A DNA stretch of 42,089 nucleotides from a virus, in the IMG/VR virus record IMGVR_UViG_3300028394_000133, positions 1 to 42,089 of that record. The stretch is one strand, 5' to 3'. The notes under the pieces are model-generated. The model was given only the letters and a program-made list of their open reading frames with translations, was not told where the DNA came from and made no database searches. How positions within the stretch are numbered: the stretch's first letter is position 1; each line of letters starts with the position of its first letter. Positions 6,185 to 14,419 of the stretch are shown in pieces. The translations under genes were made by a program, and so were the position numbers.

Positions 6185-6548
6185 AATTACCAAATACGTA
6201 GCAGAACAAATTGGGCTAGATGTTTCCGAAAAGTCAATAAGGAAACTCAAACAAGTTTGGTGGAAAAATCCTAGACTTAAAGAAAAGGGCGGCCTTAGAC
6301 TAACTGAAGAAGGTTACAATAGCCTGGTGTCAGCCGACATAAAGGTACATCGTGTTAAGTTTGATCCCATTGCGGAATATAATAATCAAGAAATTATTTG
6401 GTTAGATAACTTTATCGATTGCCCGTGGTTTTTGACCAAAAAAGAAATCTTTGTGTTCGGAGAAAAAATGGCTGTACAGCTGGTGTTGTTTTCCGGCAAC
6501 ATAAAAAAATTTGCCCACGCAAAAGCAGAAAATCTAAAAAGTTCTTGA
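6168..6548 (+). CDS. Conserved hypothetical phage protein
   Basis: The product is 126 residues from the ATG at 6168 (a TTG precedes it directly). The N-terminal half has a helical, helix-turn-helix-like look (ITKYVAEQIGLDVSEKSIRKLKQVWWKNPR, then GGLRLTEEGYNSL). The C-terminal half is IIWLDNFIDCPWFLTKKEIFVFGEKMAVQLVLFSGNIKKF, which resembles a small conserved protein of T4-like marine phages. The TEEGY segment is reminiscent of phage proteins whose fold reads a ramp-like DNA or protein surface; no catalytic residues are evident. The coding region ends right at the -35 box of the next promoter. Confidence 0.62.
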   Translation: MNQKIKITKYVAEQIGLDVSEKSIRKLKQVWWKNPRLKEKGGLRLTEEGYNSLVSADIKVHRVKFDPIAEYNNQEIIWLDNFIDCPWFLTKKEIFVFGEKMAVQLVLFSGNIKKFAHAKAENLKSS

Positions 6549-6573
6549 CACAGCCAGCGGTCTAGTGTACAAT
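6545..6573 (+). promoter_or_regulatory. Strong host-type promoter for the MoxR gene
   Basis: TTGACA (6545-6550), a 17-base spacer and TACAAT (6568-6573) match the sigma-70 consensus at 11 of 12 positions. The -35 box overlaps the stop codon of the upstream gene. The start site would be near 6580, giving a leader of about 55 bases to the ATG at 6635. Confidence 0.75.
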
Positions 6574-6634
6574 ATATACATATTGATGCATAAGGCAGTC
6601 AATATTTTATCAACACTATTTGAGAAAGATTAAA

Positions 6635-7714
6635 ATGGCTGAAAAAATTAGTTCCAATCGTTCAGTTACTCCGAATGAAGCCAAGCGAAGCATTCGCAAG
6701 TGCATCAAAATTCAGCGTCCTGTATTCATGTGGGGCCCTCCAGGTATTGGTAAGTCCGATATCGTTAAGCAGATCGGCGATGAACAAGCTCGTGAAGTTA
6801 TTGATGTTCGTTTGAGCTTGTGGGAACCTACCGACATCAAAGGTATTCCATATTACAATAGCACTGAGAACACAATGACTTGGGCTCCTCCTGCAGAATT
6901 GCCCACTGATCCAGAGTCTACCGCTATCCTGTTCTTAGATGAATTGAACAGTGCGGCTCCTGCTACACAGGCCGCGGCCTTCCAATTGGTACTTAACCGC
7001 CGTGTTGGTACTTATATCCTTCCAAAAGGTGTTTCAATCGTTGCGGCTGGTAACCGTGAAACTGACAAGGGCGTTACTTATCGTATGCCTGCTCCGTTGG
7101 CTAACCGTTTTGTTCACTTGGAATTGAAGAGCGATTACGAAGATTGGCTGGAATGGGCTGTTAAAAATAAAGTCCACGATCAAGTTGTAGGTTATGTTGG
7201 TTTTGCCAAACAAGACCTGTACGACTTTGATCCGAAAAGTTCAAGCCGTGCCTTTGCTACACCACGTAGCTGGTCTTTTGTATCAGACTTGCTCATCGAT
7301 GACGACCTAGACGAAGGTACCTTGACTGATTTGGTTGCAGGTGCTATTGGTGAAGGTCTGGCAGTTAAGTTCATGGCACACCGCAAAGTTGCTAAACAGA
7401 TGCCTAAGCCAGAAGATATTTTGGCAGGCCGTGTTACAACCTGCAATATCAAAGAGATTTCCGCCATGTACTCGCTGACAGTGTCTATGTGCTACGAACT
7501 CCAAACTGCACATGAGAAGAAGGTTAAAAATTGGGATTCCCAAGCAGATAATTTCTTTGGTTTTATGATGGATAATTTCCCAACTGAGTTGGTTGTTATG
7601 GGCGCCAAAGTGGCTCTAACAAATTATCAACTGCCTTTTGATGCATCTAAGTTGAATAACTTTGATCGCTTCCATACAAAGTACGGCAAGTTCATTATCC
7701 AAGCAATGGAATAA
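6635..7714 (+). CDS. MoxR-type AAA+ ATPase
   Basis: This 359-residue protein has Walker A GPPGIGKS (34-41), Walker B AILFLDE (97-103), sensor-1 Asn140 in AAGNRETDKG, and PAPLANRFVH (153-161) with the expected arginine finger Arg158. The order and the ANRF motif mark the MoxR/RavA clade. These ATPases form rings and work with a VWA-domain partner to remodel proteins or help insert metal ions. A metallopeptidase-like VWA gene follows directly. The ATG at 6635 is chosen over a TTG at 6620 because GAGAAAG precedes it. The gene is flanked by its own strong promoter and a strong terminator. Target unknown. Confidence 0.88.
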   Translation: MAEKISSNRSVTPNEAKRSIRKCIKIQRPVFMWGPPGIGKSDIVKQIGDEQAREVIDVRLSLWEPTDIKGIPYYNSTENTMTWAPPAELPTDPESTAILFLDELNSAAPATQAAAFQLVLNRRVGTYILPKGVSIVAAGNRETDKGVTYRMPAPLANRFVHLELKSDYEDWLEWAVKNKVHDQVVGYVGFAKQDLYDFDPKSSSRAFATPRSWSFVSDLLIDDDLDEGTLTDLVAGAIGEGLAVKFMAHRKVAKQMPKPEDILAGRVTTCNIKEISAMYSLTVSMCYELQTAHEKKVKNWDSQADNFFGFMMDNFPTELVVMGAKVALTNYQLPFDASKLNNFDRFHTKYGKFIIQAME

Positions 7715-7738
7715 AAAGGCCCGAAAGGGCCTTTTTTA
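7713..7738 (+). terminator. Intrinsic terminator with GAAA tetraloop
   Basis: A 10-bp stem (7713-7722 with 7727-7736; core GGCCC/GGGCC) is closed by a GAAA tetraloop (7723-7726) and ends in six T residues. It starts within the MoxR stop codon. This is a textbook rho-independent terminator and separates the ATPase transcript from the next gene. Confidence 0.92.
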
Positions 7739-7739
7739 C

Positions 7740-7768
7740 TTGCATTTTTTTTATATTGGCTGTATAAT
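7740..7768 (+). promoter_or_regulatory. Host-type promoter for the VWA gene
   Basis: TTGCAT (7740-7745), a 17-base spacer and the perfect -10 box TATAAT (7763-7768) lie right after the MoxR terminator. A start near 7775 leaves a short leader carrying CAGGAG before the ATG at 7798. Confidence 0.7.
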
Positions 7769-7797
7769 AGTATACATACAGTTAAACAGGAGCACAT

Positions 7798-9057
7798 ATG
7801 TCATCTAAATCAACTACTGCTACCAAAGGTACTAAGATTCAGAAAAAGAATTTCACTGAATCAGAAAAAAATAAAATTGTAGAAAAACTTATTACTGCTC
7901 GGATTGGCCTGTTGCTTCGTCATCCGTTTTTTGGTAATTTGGCAACACGCCTAAAACTTGTAGATGCAACGGATTGGTGTAGTACACTGGCCACAGATGG
8001 TCGCCACTTTTATTACAGCAACGACTTTGTAAACAAACTGACTCCAAAAGAAGCCGAGTTTGGATTTGCTCACGAGGTCCTTCACAACGTATTTGATCAC
8101 ATGGGGCGTCGAGATCATCGAGATCCAGTTCTGTCAAATATTGCGGCTGACTACGCGGCCAATCAAATCCTTAAAGATGAACGCATTGGTGAAGTGCCAG
8201 ATTGGATTAAAATTTTCCAAGACGACAAGTACCGTGGCAAATCATACGAAGAAATCTACGAAGAGCTCGAAAAGAAAGCTGTCAAGATTAATATTAGCGA
8301 CCTCGGAGAACTTCTCGACGAACACCTTGACGGTGAAGGCGAAGACGGTGCCGATGGCGAGGACGGAGACCAAGAAGGTAAAGGTAAAGGTCGCCCTAAA
8401 CTAACTGCTGAAGAAAAGAAACAAATCCGAGATGAGATCAAAGAAGCAATGGTAGCGGCTTCTCAGGCCGCAGGTGCGGGCAGGGTGCCTGCAGGGGTTG
8501 CACGTATAATCCAAAGTTTTACCGAGCCGAAAATGGATTGGCGTCAGATGTTGCGCATGAATATCCAAAGTATTCTTAAAAGCAACTTTAGTTTTAGTCG
8601 TCCTAACCGCAAGAGTCAGCATTGCGGAGCAGTACTGCCAGGCATGATGAACGAAGAAACTATTGATGTATCTGTGGCAATTGACATGAGTGGGTCTATC
8701 AGTGACAAAATGGCTATGGACTTCTTGTCAGAAGTTAAAGGTATCATGGATGAGTATCAAGACTTTAAACTAGACTTATGGACATTTGACACAGAGGTTT
8801 ACGGATACCAACGTTTTACAGGCGACACAGCCGATGAAATTATGTCATACAAATGCCAAGGCGGCGGCGGAACTGACTTTGACGTAAACTACGAGTTTAT
8901 GAAAAATGAAGGCATTGAGCCAAAACGTTTCATTATGTTTACTGATGGGTATCCGTGTGGTAGCTGGGGCGATGAAAACTACTGTGAAAGCCTGTTTATT
9001 ATCCACGGGAACGATACCATAATTGCCCCGTTCGGCCAGACAGCACACTATAAATAA
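7798..9057 (+). CDS. Metallopeptidase-like protein with C-terminal VWA domain
   Basis: This 419-residue protein has two domains. The N-terminal part carries AHEVLHNVFDHMGRR with an HExxH zinc motif (His92, Glu93, His96), followed by NIAADYAANQIL, as in DUF2201-type putative metallopeptidases. A highly acidic Gly/Glu/Asp linker spans about 178-195. The C-terminal part is a von Willebrand A fold with MIDAS residues DMSGS (296-300), GGGGTD (355-360) and FTDGYP (381-386). Such proteins are encoded beside MoxR ATPases, which act on or with them. CAGGAG gives a good ribosome-binding site. The last codons overlap a TATAAATA octamer. Its role in the phage is unknown; host-protein or virion-protein remodelling are options. 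Confidence 0.85.
   Translation: MSSKSTTATKGTKIQKKNFTESEKNKIVEKLITARIGLLLRHPFFGNLATRLKLVDATDWCSTLATDGRHFYYSNDFVNKLTPKEAEFGFAHEVLHNVFDHMGRRDHRDPVLSNIAADYAANQILKDERIGEVPDWIKIFQDDKYRGKSYEEIYEELEKKAVKINISDLGELLDEHLDGEGEDGADGEDGDQEGKGKGRPKLTAEEKKQIRDEIKEAMVAASQAAGAGRVPAGVARIIQSFTEPKMDWRQMLRMNIQSILKSNFSFSRPNRKSQHCGAVLPGMMNEETIDVSVAIDMSGSISDKMAMDFLSEVKGIMDEYQDFKLDLWTFDTEVYGYQRFTGDTADEIMSYKCQGGGGTDFDVNYEFMKNEGIEPKRFIMFTDGYPCGSWGDENYCESLFIIHGNDTIIAPFGQTAHYK
9049..9056 (+). promoter_or_regulatory. Candidate late promoter TATAAATA
   Basis: An exact T4 late octamer overlaps the last codons (Tyr-Lys-stop) of the VWA gene. Transcription would begin near 9062, eight bases before the ATG at 9070. Part of the match is dictated by the coding sequence, so it could be chance. 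Confidence 0.42.
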
Positions 9058-9069
9058 AGTAGGTGCTTA

Positions 9070-9366
9070 ATGTCATTAAGTCGAGGAGAAGTAAATCCAC
9101 TCGGTGTACTAAATCTTAGGAAACTAAATTTTATCCCCGAACATTTTACCAAAATTGCAGTTAGTTCAGCGGTCGATCTCAAACTTCTCGATCAATGGAT
9201 TAACTACAACTTAAATAGCAGGTACGCAATTAAAAAGCAGTACACCGTAGACCAAAGTAATAAAATGGTTGAGGTGATAGAAATAGGTATAGAGGATCCG
9301 AAAGAAATTTTGATAATGACATTAGGTTGTCCTCATATACATAAAACAAAAAAGGAAATTTTTTAA
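9070..9366 (+). CDS. Hypothetical protein
   Basis: This 98-residue protein has a mixed composition (LGVLNLRKLNFIPEHFTKIAV, DLKLLDQWINYNLNSRYAIKKQY, ending in a Lys-rich tail). I do not recognise a family. The start lies 12 bases after the VWA stop with only a weak GGTG site. The ATG sits in the palindrome CTTAATG-T-CATTAAG (9066-9080). A late octamer just upstream could give it a very short leader. It leads a run of three small genes before thyA. Confidence 0.55.
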   Translation: MSLSRGEVNPLGVLNLRKLNFIPEHFTKIAVSSAVDLKLLDQWINYNLNSRYAIKKQYTVDQSNKMVEVIEIGIEDPKEILIMTLGCPHIHKTKKEIF

Positions 9367-9367
9367 A

Positions 9368-9622
9368 ATGGAAAACCAAGAAACCGCACAAGTAACAACC
9401 GCCAACGGAGTGGGGGGTGAAGCTCCTGCTCCACAAGCTCAACCTGAGCTTACAATTACAGATTTGCAAAATCTACGTGCTATCATTGATACTGCCGCTC
9501 GCCGTGGTGCATTCCCTGCCGCAGAAATGCAGGCCGTGGGATCAGTGTTTGATCGTTTGAATAAGTTTTTAGAAGTAGTTACTCCTCAGACACAAGATCA
9601 ATCTGAAACACCAACAGCCTAA
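9368..9622 (+). CDS. Small conserved phage protein
   Basis: This 84-residue protein starts one base after the previous stop; AAAGGAAA lies just upstream. A low-complexity Glu/Ala/Pro/Gln N-terminus (1-27) precedes a conserved helical core, LTITDLQNLRAIIDTAARRG followed by AFPAAEMQAVGSVFDRLNKFL, and a polar tail. The core looks like a small helical-bundle protein common in T4-like marine phages; function unknown. The flanking disordered arms suggest an adaptor or a protein that wraps a larger partner. Confidence 0.65.
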   Translation: MENQETAQVTTANGVGGEAPAPQAQPELTITDLQNLRAIIDTAARRGAFPAAEMQAVGSVFDRLNKFLEVVTPQTQDQSETPTA

Positions 9623-9634
9623 TAGGAGACCAAC

Positions 9635-10210
9635 ATGAAGCATGTAGGAAAAATGAAGAACAATGGTGCCAAAGTTATCGTGGCATATCGCACTCTTCCA
9701 GGCGATGCATACCACGCATTGGTTATTGGTACTAGTAATTTGGGTCCTTCATATCACGATTCTTTGATGAGCGTGATACAAGATCCAGAAGGTCAACAAG
9801 CTAATGAACTAGCAGAAGTATTGGCCATCAAATCGTTTCCAGACGGTAGCAACATGTTGGCATGGTTCCATGAACGTGGTCACCTTAAAAAGGTGCCAAC
9901 TGATGGAGTGATGATGACTCCTAGTCCGCAGGCTCAAGTTAGTTTGGATCAGCTTAATCAAATCATTGCAGAACAAAAAGGTGTTAGTCTTGACGAATTA
10001 GCCCTTACTAATGGGATCACTCCAAATCCTAAGACTGTAAAACCAGTTGAGCCAATCAAGGAAGAATCTACAGATAATCTTAGCCCTATAGAACTACGCT
10101 CTCGTGCAGATGCATTGTTCAAACAGGCACAACAGTTGCGAAAGAAGGCCGACGAAGTAGATCCTCCTAAGAGCAAAAAGAAAGCATCTGTGGTAGTAGA
10201 AACTGAATGA
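9635..10210 (+). CDS. Conserved hypothetical phage protein
   Basis: This 191-residue protein is preceded by AATAGGAGA, a strong ribosome-binding site. The N-terminal ~95 residues form a compact alpha/beta domain (KVIVAYRTLPGDAYHALVIG, YHDSLMSVIQDPEGQQANELAEVLA, DGSNMLAWFHERG) resembling a protein kept next to thymidylate or replication genes in T4-like marine phages. The C-terminal half is Pro/Lys/Glu-rich with one helix (SPIELRSRADALFKQAQQLRKKADE), probably a flexible arm ending in a basic patch. Function unknown. Its stop overlaps the thyA start (ATGA). Confidence 0.65.
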   Translation: MKHVGKMKNNGAKVIVAYRTLPGDAYHALVIGTSNLGPSYHDSLMSVIQDPEGQQANELAEVLAIKSFPDGSNMLAWFHERGHLKKVPTDGVMMTPSPQAQVSLDQLNQIIAEQKGVSLDELALTNGITPNPKTVKPVEPIKEESTDNLSPIELRSRADALFKQAQQLRKKADEVDPPKSKKKASVVVETE

Positions 10211-11085
10211 TGCATCCAGAGCAGGTATACTTAAACGCATTACGAGACATTTTAGATAACGGCGAGGATCGGTCCGATCGAACAGGTACCGGCACTCGCA
10301 GTATCTTTGGTCTACAGATGCGTTTTAATTTGGCTTTGGGTTTTCCAGCAATCACTACTAAAAAATTAGCTTGGCGGGCAATGGTCAGTGAACTACTTTG
10401 GTTTATCACAGGCAGTGGCGATGAACGCAAACTAAAAGAAATACTATACCAAGATCCAAACTCCGATAAGAAAACTATTTGGTCTGACAATGCCACTGCT
10501 GAGTACTGGAAACCTAGATCCAAATTTAAAGGAGACCTAGGCAGAGTATACGGTGTACAATGGCGCACCTGGAGAGCTCCTGTGTTCGGTGCTAATCGCA
10601 TGGGACTCAAACATATCGATCAATTGACTGATTTGATTAACGGTATTAAGAAAGATCCTAATAGTCGCAGACATATTATTACTGCATGGAATCCAGGAGA
10701 ACTTGATTTAATGGCATTGCCGCCCTGTCATATGATGGCACAGTTCTATGTTAGTAATGGAAAGTTAAGCTGTCAAATGTATCAACGTTCAGCAGATATG
10801 TTTTTGGGAGTGCCATTCAACATTGCCAGTTACGCATTGTTCACACAGATGATAGCTCAGGTCTGTGATTTAGAAGTTGGAGAATTGATTGTTACAATCG
10901 GTGATGCTCATATTTACAATAATCACTTTGATCAAGTTAAAGAGCAACTGAAAAGAAAACCCCTACCATTGGCAACTTTAAAGTTGAATCCAACCATAGA
11001 GGTTATTACAGATTTTAAAATGACAGATATCGAGTTAGTGGGCTATCAAAGTCATGAAGCCATCAAGGCTCCTATGGCTGTTTAA
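10207..11085 (+). CDS. thyA: Thymidylate synthase (ThyA)
   Basis: This 292-residue enzyme methylates dUMP to dTMP using 5,10-methylenetetrahydrofolate. Diagnostic parts are DRTGTGTRSIFG (Arg25 phosphate contact), WRAMVSELLWFITG, GDLGRVYGVQWR, the double Arg at 154-155 (SRRHIITAWNP), the catalytic Cys174 in LPPCHMMAQFYV, QRSADMFLGVPFNIASYA (Arg194, Asn205), and GDAHIYNNH. The set of active-site residues is complete and the length agrees with family members. It is the last plus gene before the minus-strand virion block. Its stop overlaps the stop of the convergent fibre gene. Confidence 0.96.
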   Translation: MMHPEQVYLNALRDILDNGEDRSDRTGTGTRSIFGLQMRFNLALGFPAITTKKLAWRAMVSELLWFITGSGDERKLKEILYQDPNSDKKTIWSDNATAEYWKPRSKFKGDLGRVYGVQWRTWRAPVFGANRMGLKHIDQLTDLINGIKKDPNSRRHIITAWNPGELDLMALPPCHMMAQFYVSNGKLSCQMYQRSADMFLGVPFNIASYALFTQMIAQVCDLEVGELIVTIGDAHIYNNHFDQVKEQLKRKPLPLATLKLNPTIEVITDFKMTDIELVGYQSHEAIKAPMAV

Positions 11086-12311
11086 ACCACTAATACCTCA
11101 ATAACGCCAAAGCCTTCGGATTGCGATTCGAGGGCTTTTCCAATTATAGCCCCACCAAATACACTATTAGCCGCAACTCCATATCCGGGTGTGCTACTAG
11201 TAACGATTAGATCACCTTTCTTAATATAGCCTTGAACTTTGCAAGGAACACGGCCTTTTAAGGCAATATAGGGGTGAGTTTCGTCGGATCCTGCCTCAGA
11301 ATTCATCATATAGGCTGGGTTTTTACTTACTATACCCGCTACCCTTGTATCGGCAAATGTTGTGGTAACAGTGACTTCTTTTTCTCCACCGATCACCAAA
11401 ACAGTACCTTCATCATAGACTGCATCAGCCTCATATCGTTCTGCTAAATCTGCATATCGTGCGGCAGAGGCGGTGGTAGTTAACACATTCGAAGATGGGT
11501 TGTAGGTTATGCCTGCATCAGTTTGTAAAGATCGATTGCCAGTTGCGCCGGATGCAAATGGTACATAAAATGTAGCATCAGCTGAAGAAGAAGTAAGTGT
11601 AACATTAGTAGCTGTTATTGCTCGCAATGATTCAACTGCTGTTCCCCAAAAATAATATTCACTAGAGGTACTACTACCATTTGCATCGCATCCTGCAAGG
11701 GTGATACCTTTTCTTATACCATTTCTAAAATTATCATAAAGATCAGATGTAGTTTTTGGATCTAATCTAGTAGCAGGGTCTAGAGCAGAACCTAAACTAG
11801 CTATTGTGATAATAGGTGAAGAACCTATTAATCCTTTAATAACAGAATATGATGTGTTCGTAGGAGCATTAACACCAATTTCTTCGTCAAACACCCATTT
11901 GGATCTGGAGGCAGAACTTGTAGTCGGGCCAATGACCAAATACTCAGTACCATCAAAAGCTCTTAATTGTTTATTGGTAGAATCCCACCATAGGTCTCCC
12001 TTGACAGAAGAATCAGGTGTATTAGATTGCACTCGAATTGATGCAATTCCTTTGAAATTTCTACCATCGTAACAGACATTTAATCTTCTGTTATCAAGCG
12101 TATTATCAAACCATAACTGCCCCTGTAGAGGTTTAGATGGTGCAGTATTTGATGAAAAATTTTCTAATAACTTAACAAGATTTTCGTTTACAATTTCGCC
12201 ATATCCGGAATAGTTTCTTCCAACAAAAGTTAAATTCGTTGTGAGATCTACACTAGCATCTTGTACAGTAGCTAATACTGCTCCGTTAGTTTTATTTAAA
12301 ATATATGGCAT
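11082..12311 (-). CDS. Tail-fibre paralogue A with peptidase-G2-like C-terminus
   Basis: This 409-residue protein is the first of four paralogues sharing a ~128-residue N-terminal module: a TNGAVL hairpin, LTFVGRNYSGYGEIVNENLVKLLENF, PLQGQLWFD (61-69), GDLWWDST (105-112) and VIGP. The middle is a variable Ser/Thr-rich beta region. The last ~125 residues (YADLAERYEAD, GGEKEV, GIVSKNPAYMMNSE, YIALKGRVPCKVQG) resemble the peptidase-G2/intramolecular-chaperone-like ends of phage fibres, which may self-cleave. The shared module probably docks the fibre to the baseplate or to a common partner. A late TATAAATA lies 25 bases upstream. The stop overlaps that of thyA. Confidence 0.68.
   Translation of the reverse strand: MPYILNKTNGAVLATVQDASVDLTTNLTFVGRNYSGYGEIVNENLVKLLENFSSNTAPSKPLQGQLWFDNTLDNRRLNVCYDGRNFKGIASIRVQSNTPDSSVKGDLWWDSTNKQLRAFDGTEYLVIGPTTSSASRSKWVFDEEIGVNAPTNTSYSVIKGLIGSSPIITIASLGSALDPATRLDPKTTSDLYDNFRNGIRKGITLAGCDANGSSTSSEYYFWGTAVESLRAITATNVTLTSSSADATFYVPFASGATGNRSLQTDAGITYNPSSNVLTTTASAARYADLAERYEADAVYDEGTVLVIGGEKEVTVTTTFADTRVAGIVSKNPAYMMNSEAGSDETHPYIALKGRVPCKVQGYIKKGDLIVTSSTPGYGVAANSVFGGAIIGKALESQSEGFGVIEVLVV
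11109..11139 (+). terminator. Possible thyA terminator inside the convergent gene
   Basis: AAAGCCTTCG (11109-11118) pairs with CGAGGGCTTT (11129-11138), ten pairs with one G-T wobble and a 10-base loop, ending in TTTT. It lies 24 bases past the thyA stop and within the C-terminal codons of the minus-strand fibre gene. The T-run is short, so termination may be partial. Confidence 0.4.
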
Positions 12312-12328
12312 AATTTACTCTGTTGAAA

Positions 12329-12336
12329 TATTTATA
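12329..12336 (-). promoter_or_regulatory. Late promoter TATAAATA for fibre paralogue A
   Basis: An exact T4 late octamer on the minus strand, overlapping the stop of the upstream fibre gene. Transcription would begin near 12323, leaving a 12-base leader with AGAG before the ATG. An internal late promoter would raise expression of this last fibre gene of the block. Confidence 0.6.
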
Positions 12337-13351
12337 GAATGATTGCTTCAATTGTGTCTTTAGTACCATCACTATCTTCTAACGCAATAGCAAACACTTC
12401 GTTTGAATGATAAACTCCTGCTGTTGCTCTGCCGCCGTTGGCCGCAATCAATCCCTGTTTTTTACGAATTACTCCGGACACTTTAACAGGTACTCGACCC
12501 TTTAGAGCAATGTAAGTTCCACCTTCTAATTCGCTGTTCATCATGTATCCTGGTTTGCTACTAACAACTCCAATTGCTCGATCCCCCCAAGAAGATGCAG
12601 TGACTTCTTTTTCCCCGCCGACCGATATAACTGTGCCTGCAGGATAATCTTTATCTGCTAGATATTTTTCAGCCAGATCGGCATACTTAGCCTGCGTTGA
12701 TGTTCCGTGTCCTGTTGTAAACCAAATATCGCCTGCACTATCTCTGGCCACTACTTTAAATGGACTTGCACTATTAATTGTTCCAACATCAACTGACCAA
12801 GTTCTAGGTACAGCCCCGTTAAAAGATTCACCTAACATATACGAACCAGTTGATAGATAATTTGTAATGGTTGAACTAATAACGATATTTTCAGTACCAT
12901 TAAATACTTTACCATTAATAGTTCTATCAGAGTCTAAGCGAGTTGCTCGAAGAGCAGTATAATTTGGGCCAACTAACGTATGCCCGGTTGGTGTCCACAT
13001 AAACAACTGATTATTAGTTGTATCCCACCACAGGTCTCCGGGTGTCTGATCCGAAGGCGGGGTAGCATTTACAGAAATAGTAGGTAGCTGTCTCCATTGG
13101 CTACTGGCACGGAGTTTTAATCTTGCAACTCCATTTGTAGCGTCAAACCATAGTTGACCATCTAGATAATTACTAGGAGGCGTATCTTTAGCAAAATGTT
13201 CCACCATCCAAAGTAAATTGTCGTTTTGTATTTCGCCATAATTACTGACATTTTTTCCAATAAATTTAATACTAGCGTGGGAAGTGTCAACAAGACCATC
13301 GGCCAGTTGAAATATTATTGTTCCATCACTTTTTGTTATGTTATATGGCAT
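12332..13351 (-). CDS. Tail-fibre paralogue B with peptidase-G2-like C-terminus
   Basis: This 339-residue protein has the shared N-terminal module (SDGTIIFQLADG, IKFIGKNVSNYGEIQNDNLL, YLDGQLWFDAT, PGDLWWDTTNNQL, LVGP). A shorter middle region follows. The C-terminal 117 residues from about 223 (YADLAEKYLADKDYPAGTV, GGEKEV, GVVSSKPGYMMNSE, YIALKGRVPVKVSG) match the end of paralogue A and suggest the same maturation or trimerisation function. GGAAAG precedes the start. It sits 14 bases downstream of paralogue C. The two proteins may form alternative receptor-binding fibres. Confidence 0.68.
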   Translation of the reverse strand: MPYNITKSDGTIIFQLADGLVDTSHASIKFIGKNVSNYGEIQNDNLLWMVEHFAKDTPPSNYLDGQLWFDATNGVARLKLRASSQWRQLPTISVNATPPSDQTPGDLWWDTTNNQLFMWTPTGHTLVGPNYTALRATRLDSDRTINGKVFNGTENIVISSTITNYLSTGSYMLGESFNGAVPRTWSVDVGTINSASPFKVVARDSAGDIWFTTGHGTSTQAKYADLAEKYLADKDYPAGTVISVGGEKEVTASSWGDRAIGVVSSKPGYMMNSELEGGTYIALKGRVPVKVSGVIRKKQGLIAANGGRATAGVYHSNEVFAIALEDSDGTKDTIEAIIL

Positions 13352-13365
13352 AATATACTTTCCAA

Positions 13366-14418
13366 TTATAATACTGTGTTAGTAGCAGTAAACTGAGCAA
13401 TGATGTTTGGCCCTGAACCTAATACTCCAGTTGATGTAGATTTACTATACCAACGACCGACTGCACCTAATCGACTTGCTTCAAATAATCTAACCTGATA
13501 CATTCTCGGATTACCAGGAATCGTATTTCCTGGAGGAACGGTTCCTTGGAAGGATGACGATCTACACAGTACTCTGCACTGGCTAAAAATAGGAACTCCA
13601 ACTTCTAAAGTTCCGGCGCTATATGCATTTTGCATGTTTGTGGATCCAAGATTAATTGGGAACATTGCGTCTAACACATTACAAATTGCAGAATTTTGAG
13701 CCTGCCGATCAGTTTCATTGGTTGTGGTCATATCCCATTTAGTCGGATATAATGTTGCAAAATCAACTTCTATAGATAGGTACTTGTTAGATATTTTTCC
13801 TGTATACTGTATGTCTCCCAGAATAGTTAATCCTTTAACAGTAGCAGTAGTGGTCCCCGAAGTTAGATATGTATAATTAGTTGATGTATTAACTGTAAAT
13901 TGTTCGTTAGATATATAACCTAAAGTTTGTCCGTAGTTCCTTAAAACTGTAATATTTTTAGAATTATTATTTGAATCTTGAACTTTAATTACAGGAAGAC
14001 CCCAACCGTTCAGACCTACATCTTTAGGAAACGCAGGTCCGATAACTTGAGCACTAAGGCCGCTCCATAATTTTAATTGGTTGTTAGTTGTATCCCACCA
14101 TAGGTCACCTGTAGATAAGTTACCTGGTTGTGTTGCGCTGACTATTGCACCGCTGACTGATTTAAAAGAATTGTCATAAACCATTAGGCGTCTAGCTGTA
14201 GTGTCGTACCACAATTGACCTGTCAGTGGGCTACGGGGAGGACTGCCAGAAGTACTAGCAGAATTAGCCAATAATTTAATTAAATTATTATTATAGTACT
14301 CTCCAAACCCGCTATAATTTTTACCAATCAAAGTAAGGCTAGTAGTAGATTGATCTATCTTACCGTCTGCTAGTAAGACCAGCGTTGAACCATCAGTGTT
14401 TAAAATTGTATAGGCCAT
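13366..14418 (-). CDS. Tail-fibre paralogue C with a different C-terminus
   Basis: This 350-residue protein has the shared N-terminal module (NTDGSTLVLLADG, LTLIGKNYSGFGEYYNNNLIKLLA, PLTGQLWYDTT, TGDLWWDTTNNQLKLW, VIGP), then a unique C-terminal ~145 residues (YLSIEVDFATLYPTKWD, ICNVLDAMFPINLG, GVPIFSQCRVLCRSS, MYQVRLFEASRLGAVGRWY). It lacks the YADLAE/peptidase-like end of A and B. The new end may be a receptor-binding tip or a structural cap. The start lies one base after the end of paralogue D; only AAGA is available as a ribosome-binding site. Confidence 0.62.
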   Translation of the reverse strand: MAYTILNTDGSTLVLLADGKIDQSTTSLTLIGKNYSGFGEYYNNNLIKLLANSASTSGSPPRSPLTGQLWYDTTARRLMVYDNSFKSVSGAIVSATQPGNLSTGDLWWDTTNNQLKLWSGLSAQVIGPAFPKDVGLNGWGLPVIKVQDSNNNSKNITVLRNYGQTLGYISNEQFTVNTSTNYTYLTSGTTTATVKGLTILGDIQYTGKISNKYLSIEVDFATLYPTKWDMTTTNETDRQAQNSAICNVLDAMFPINLGSTNMQNAYSAGTLEVGVPIFSQCRVLCRSSSFQGTVPPGNTIPGNPRMYQVRLFEASRLGAVGRWYSKSTSTGVLGSGPNIIAQFTATNTVL

Positions 14419-14419
14419 A

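Noticed and set aside
8060-8404. 114-residue plus frame inside the VWA gene
   Set aside because: Out-of-frame shadow; the overlapping frame carries the HExxH motif.
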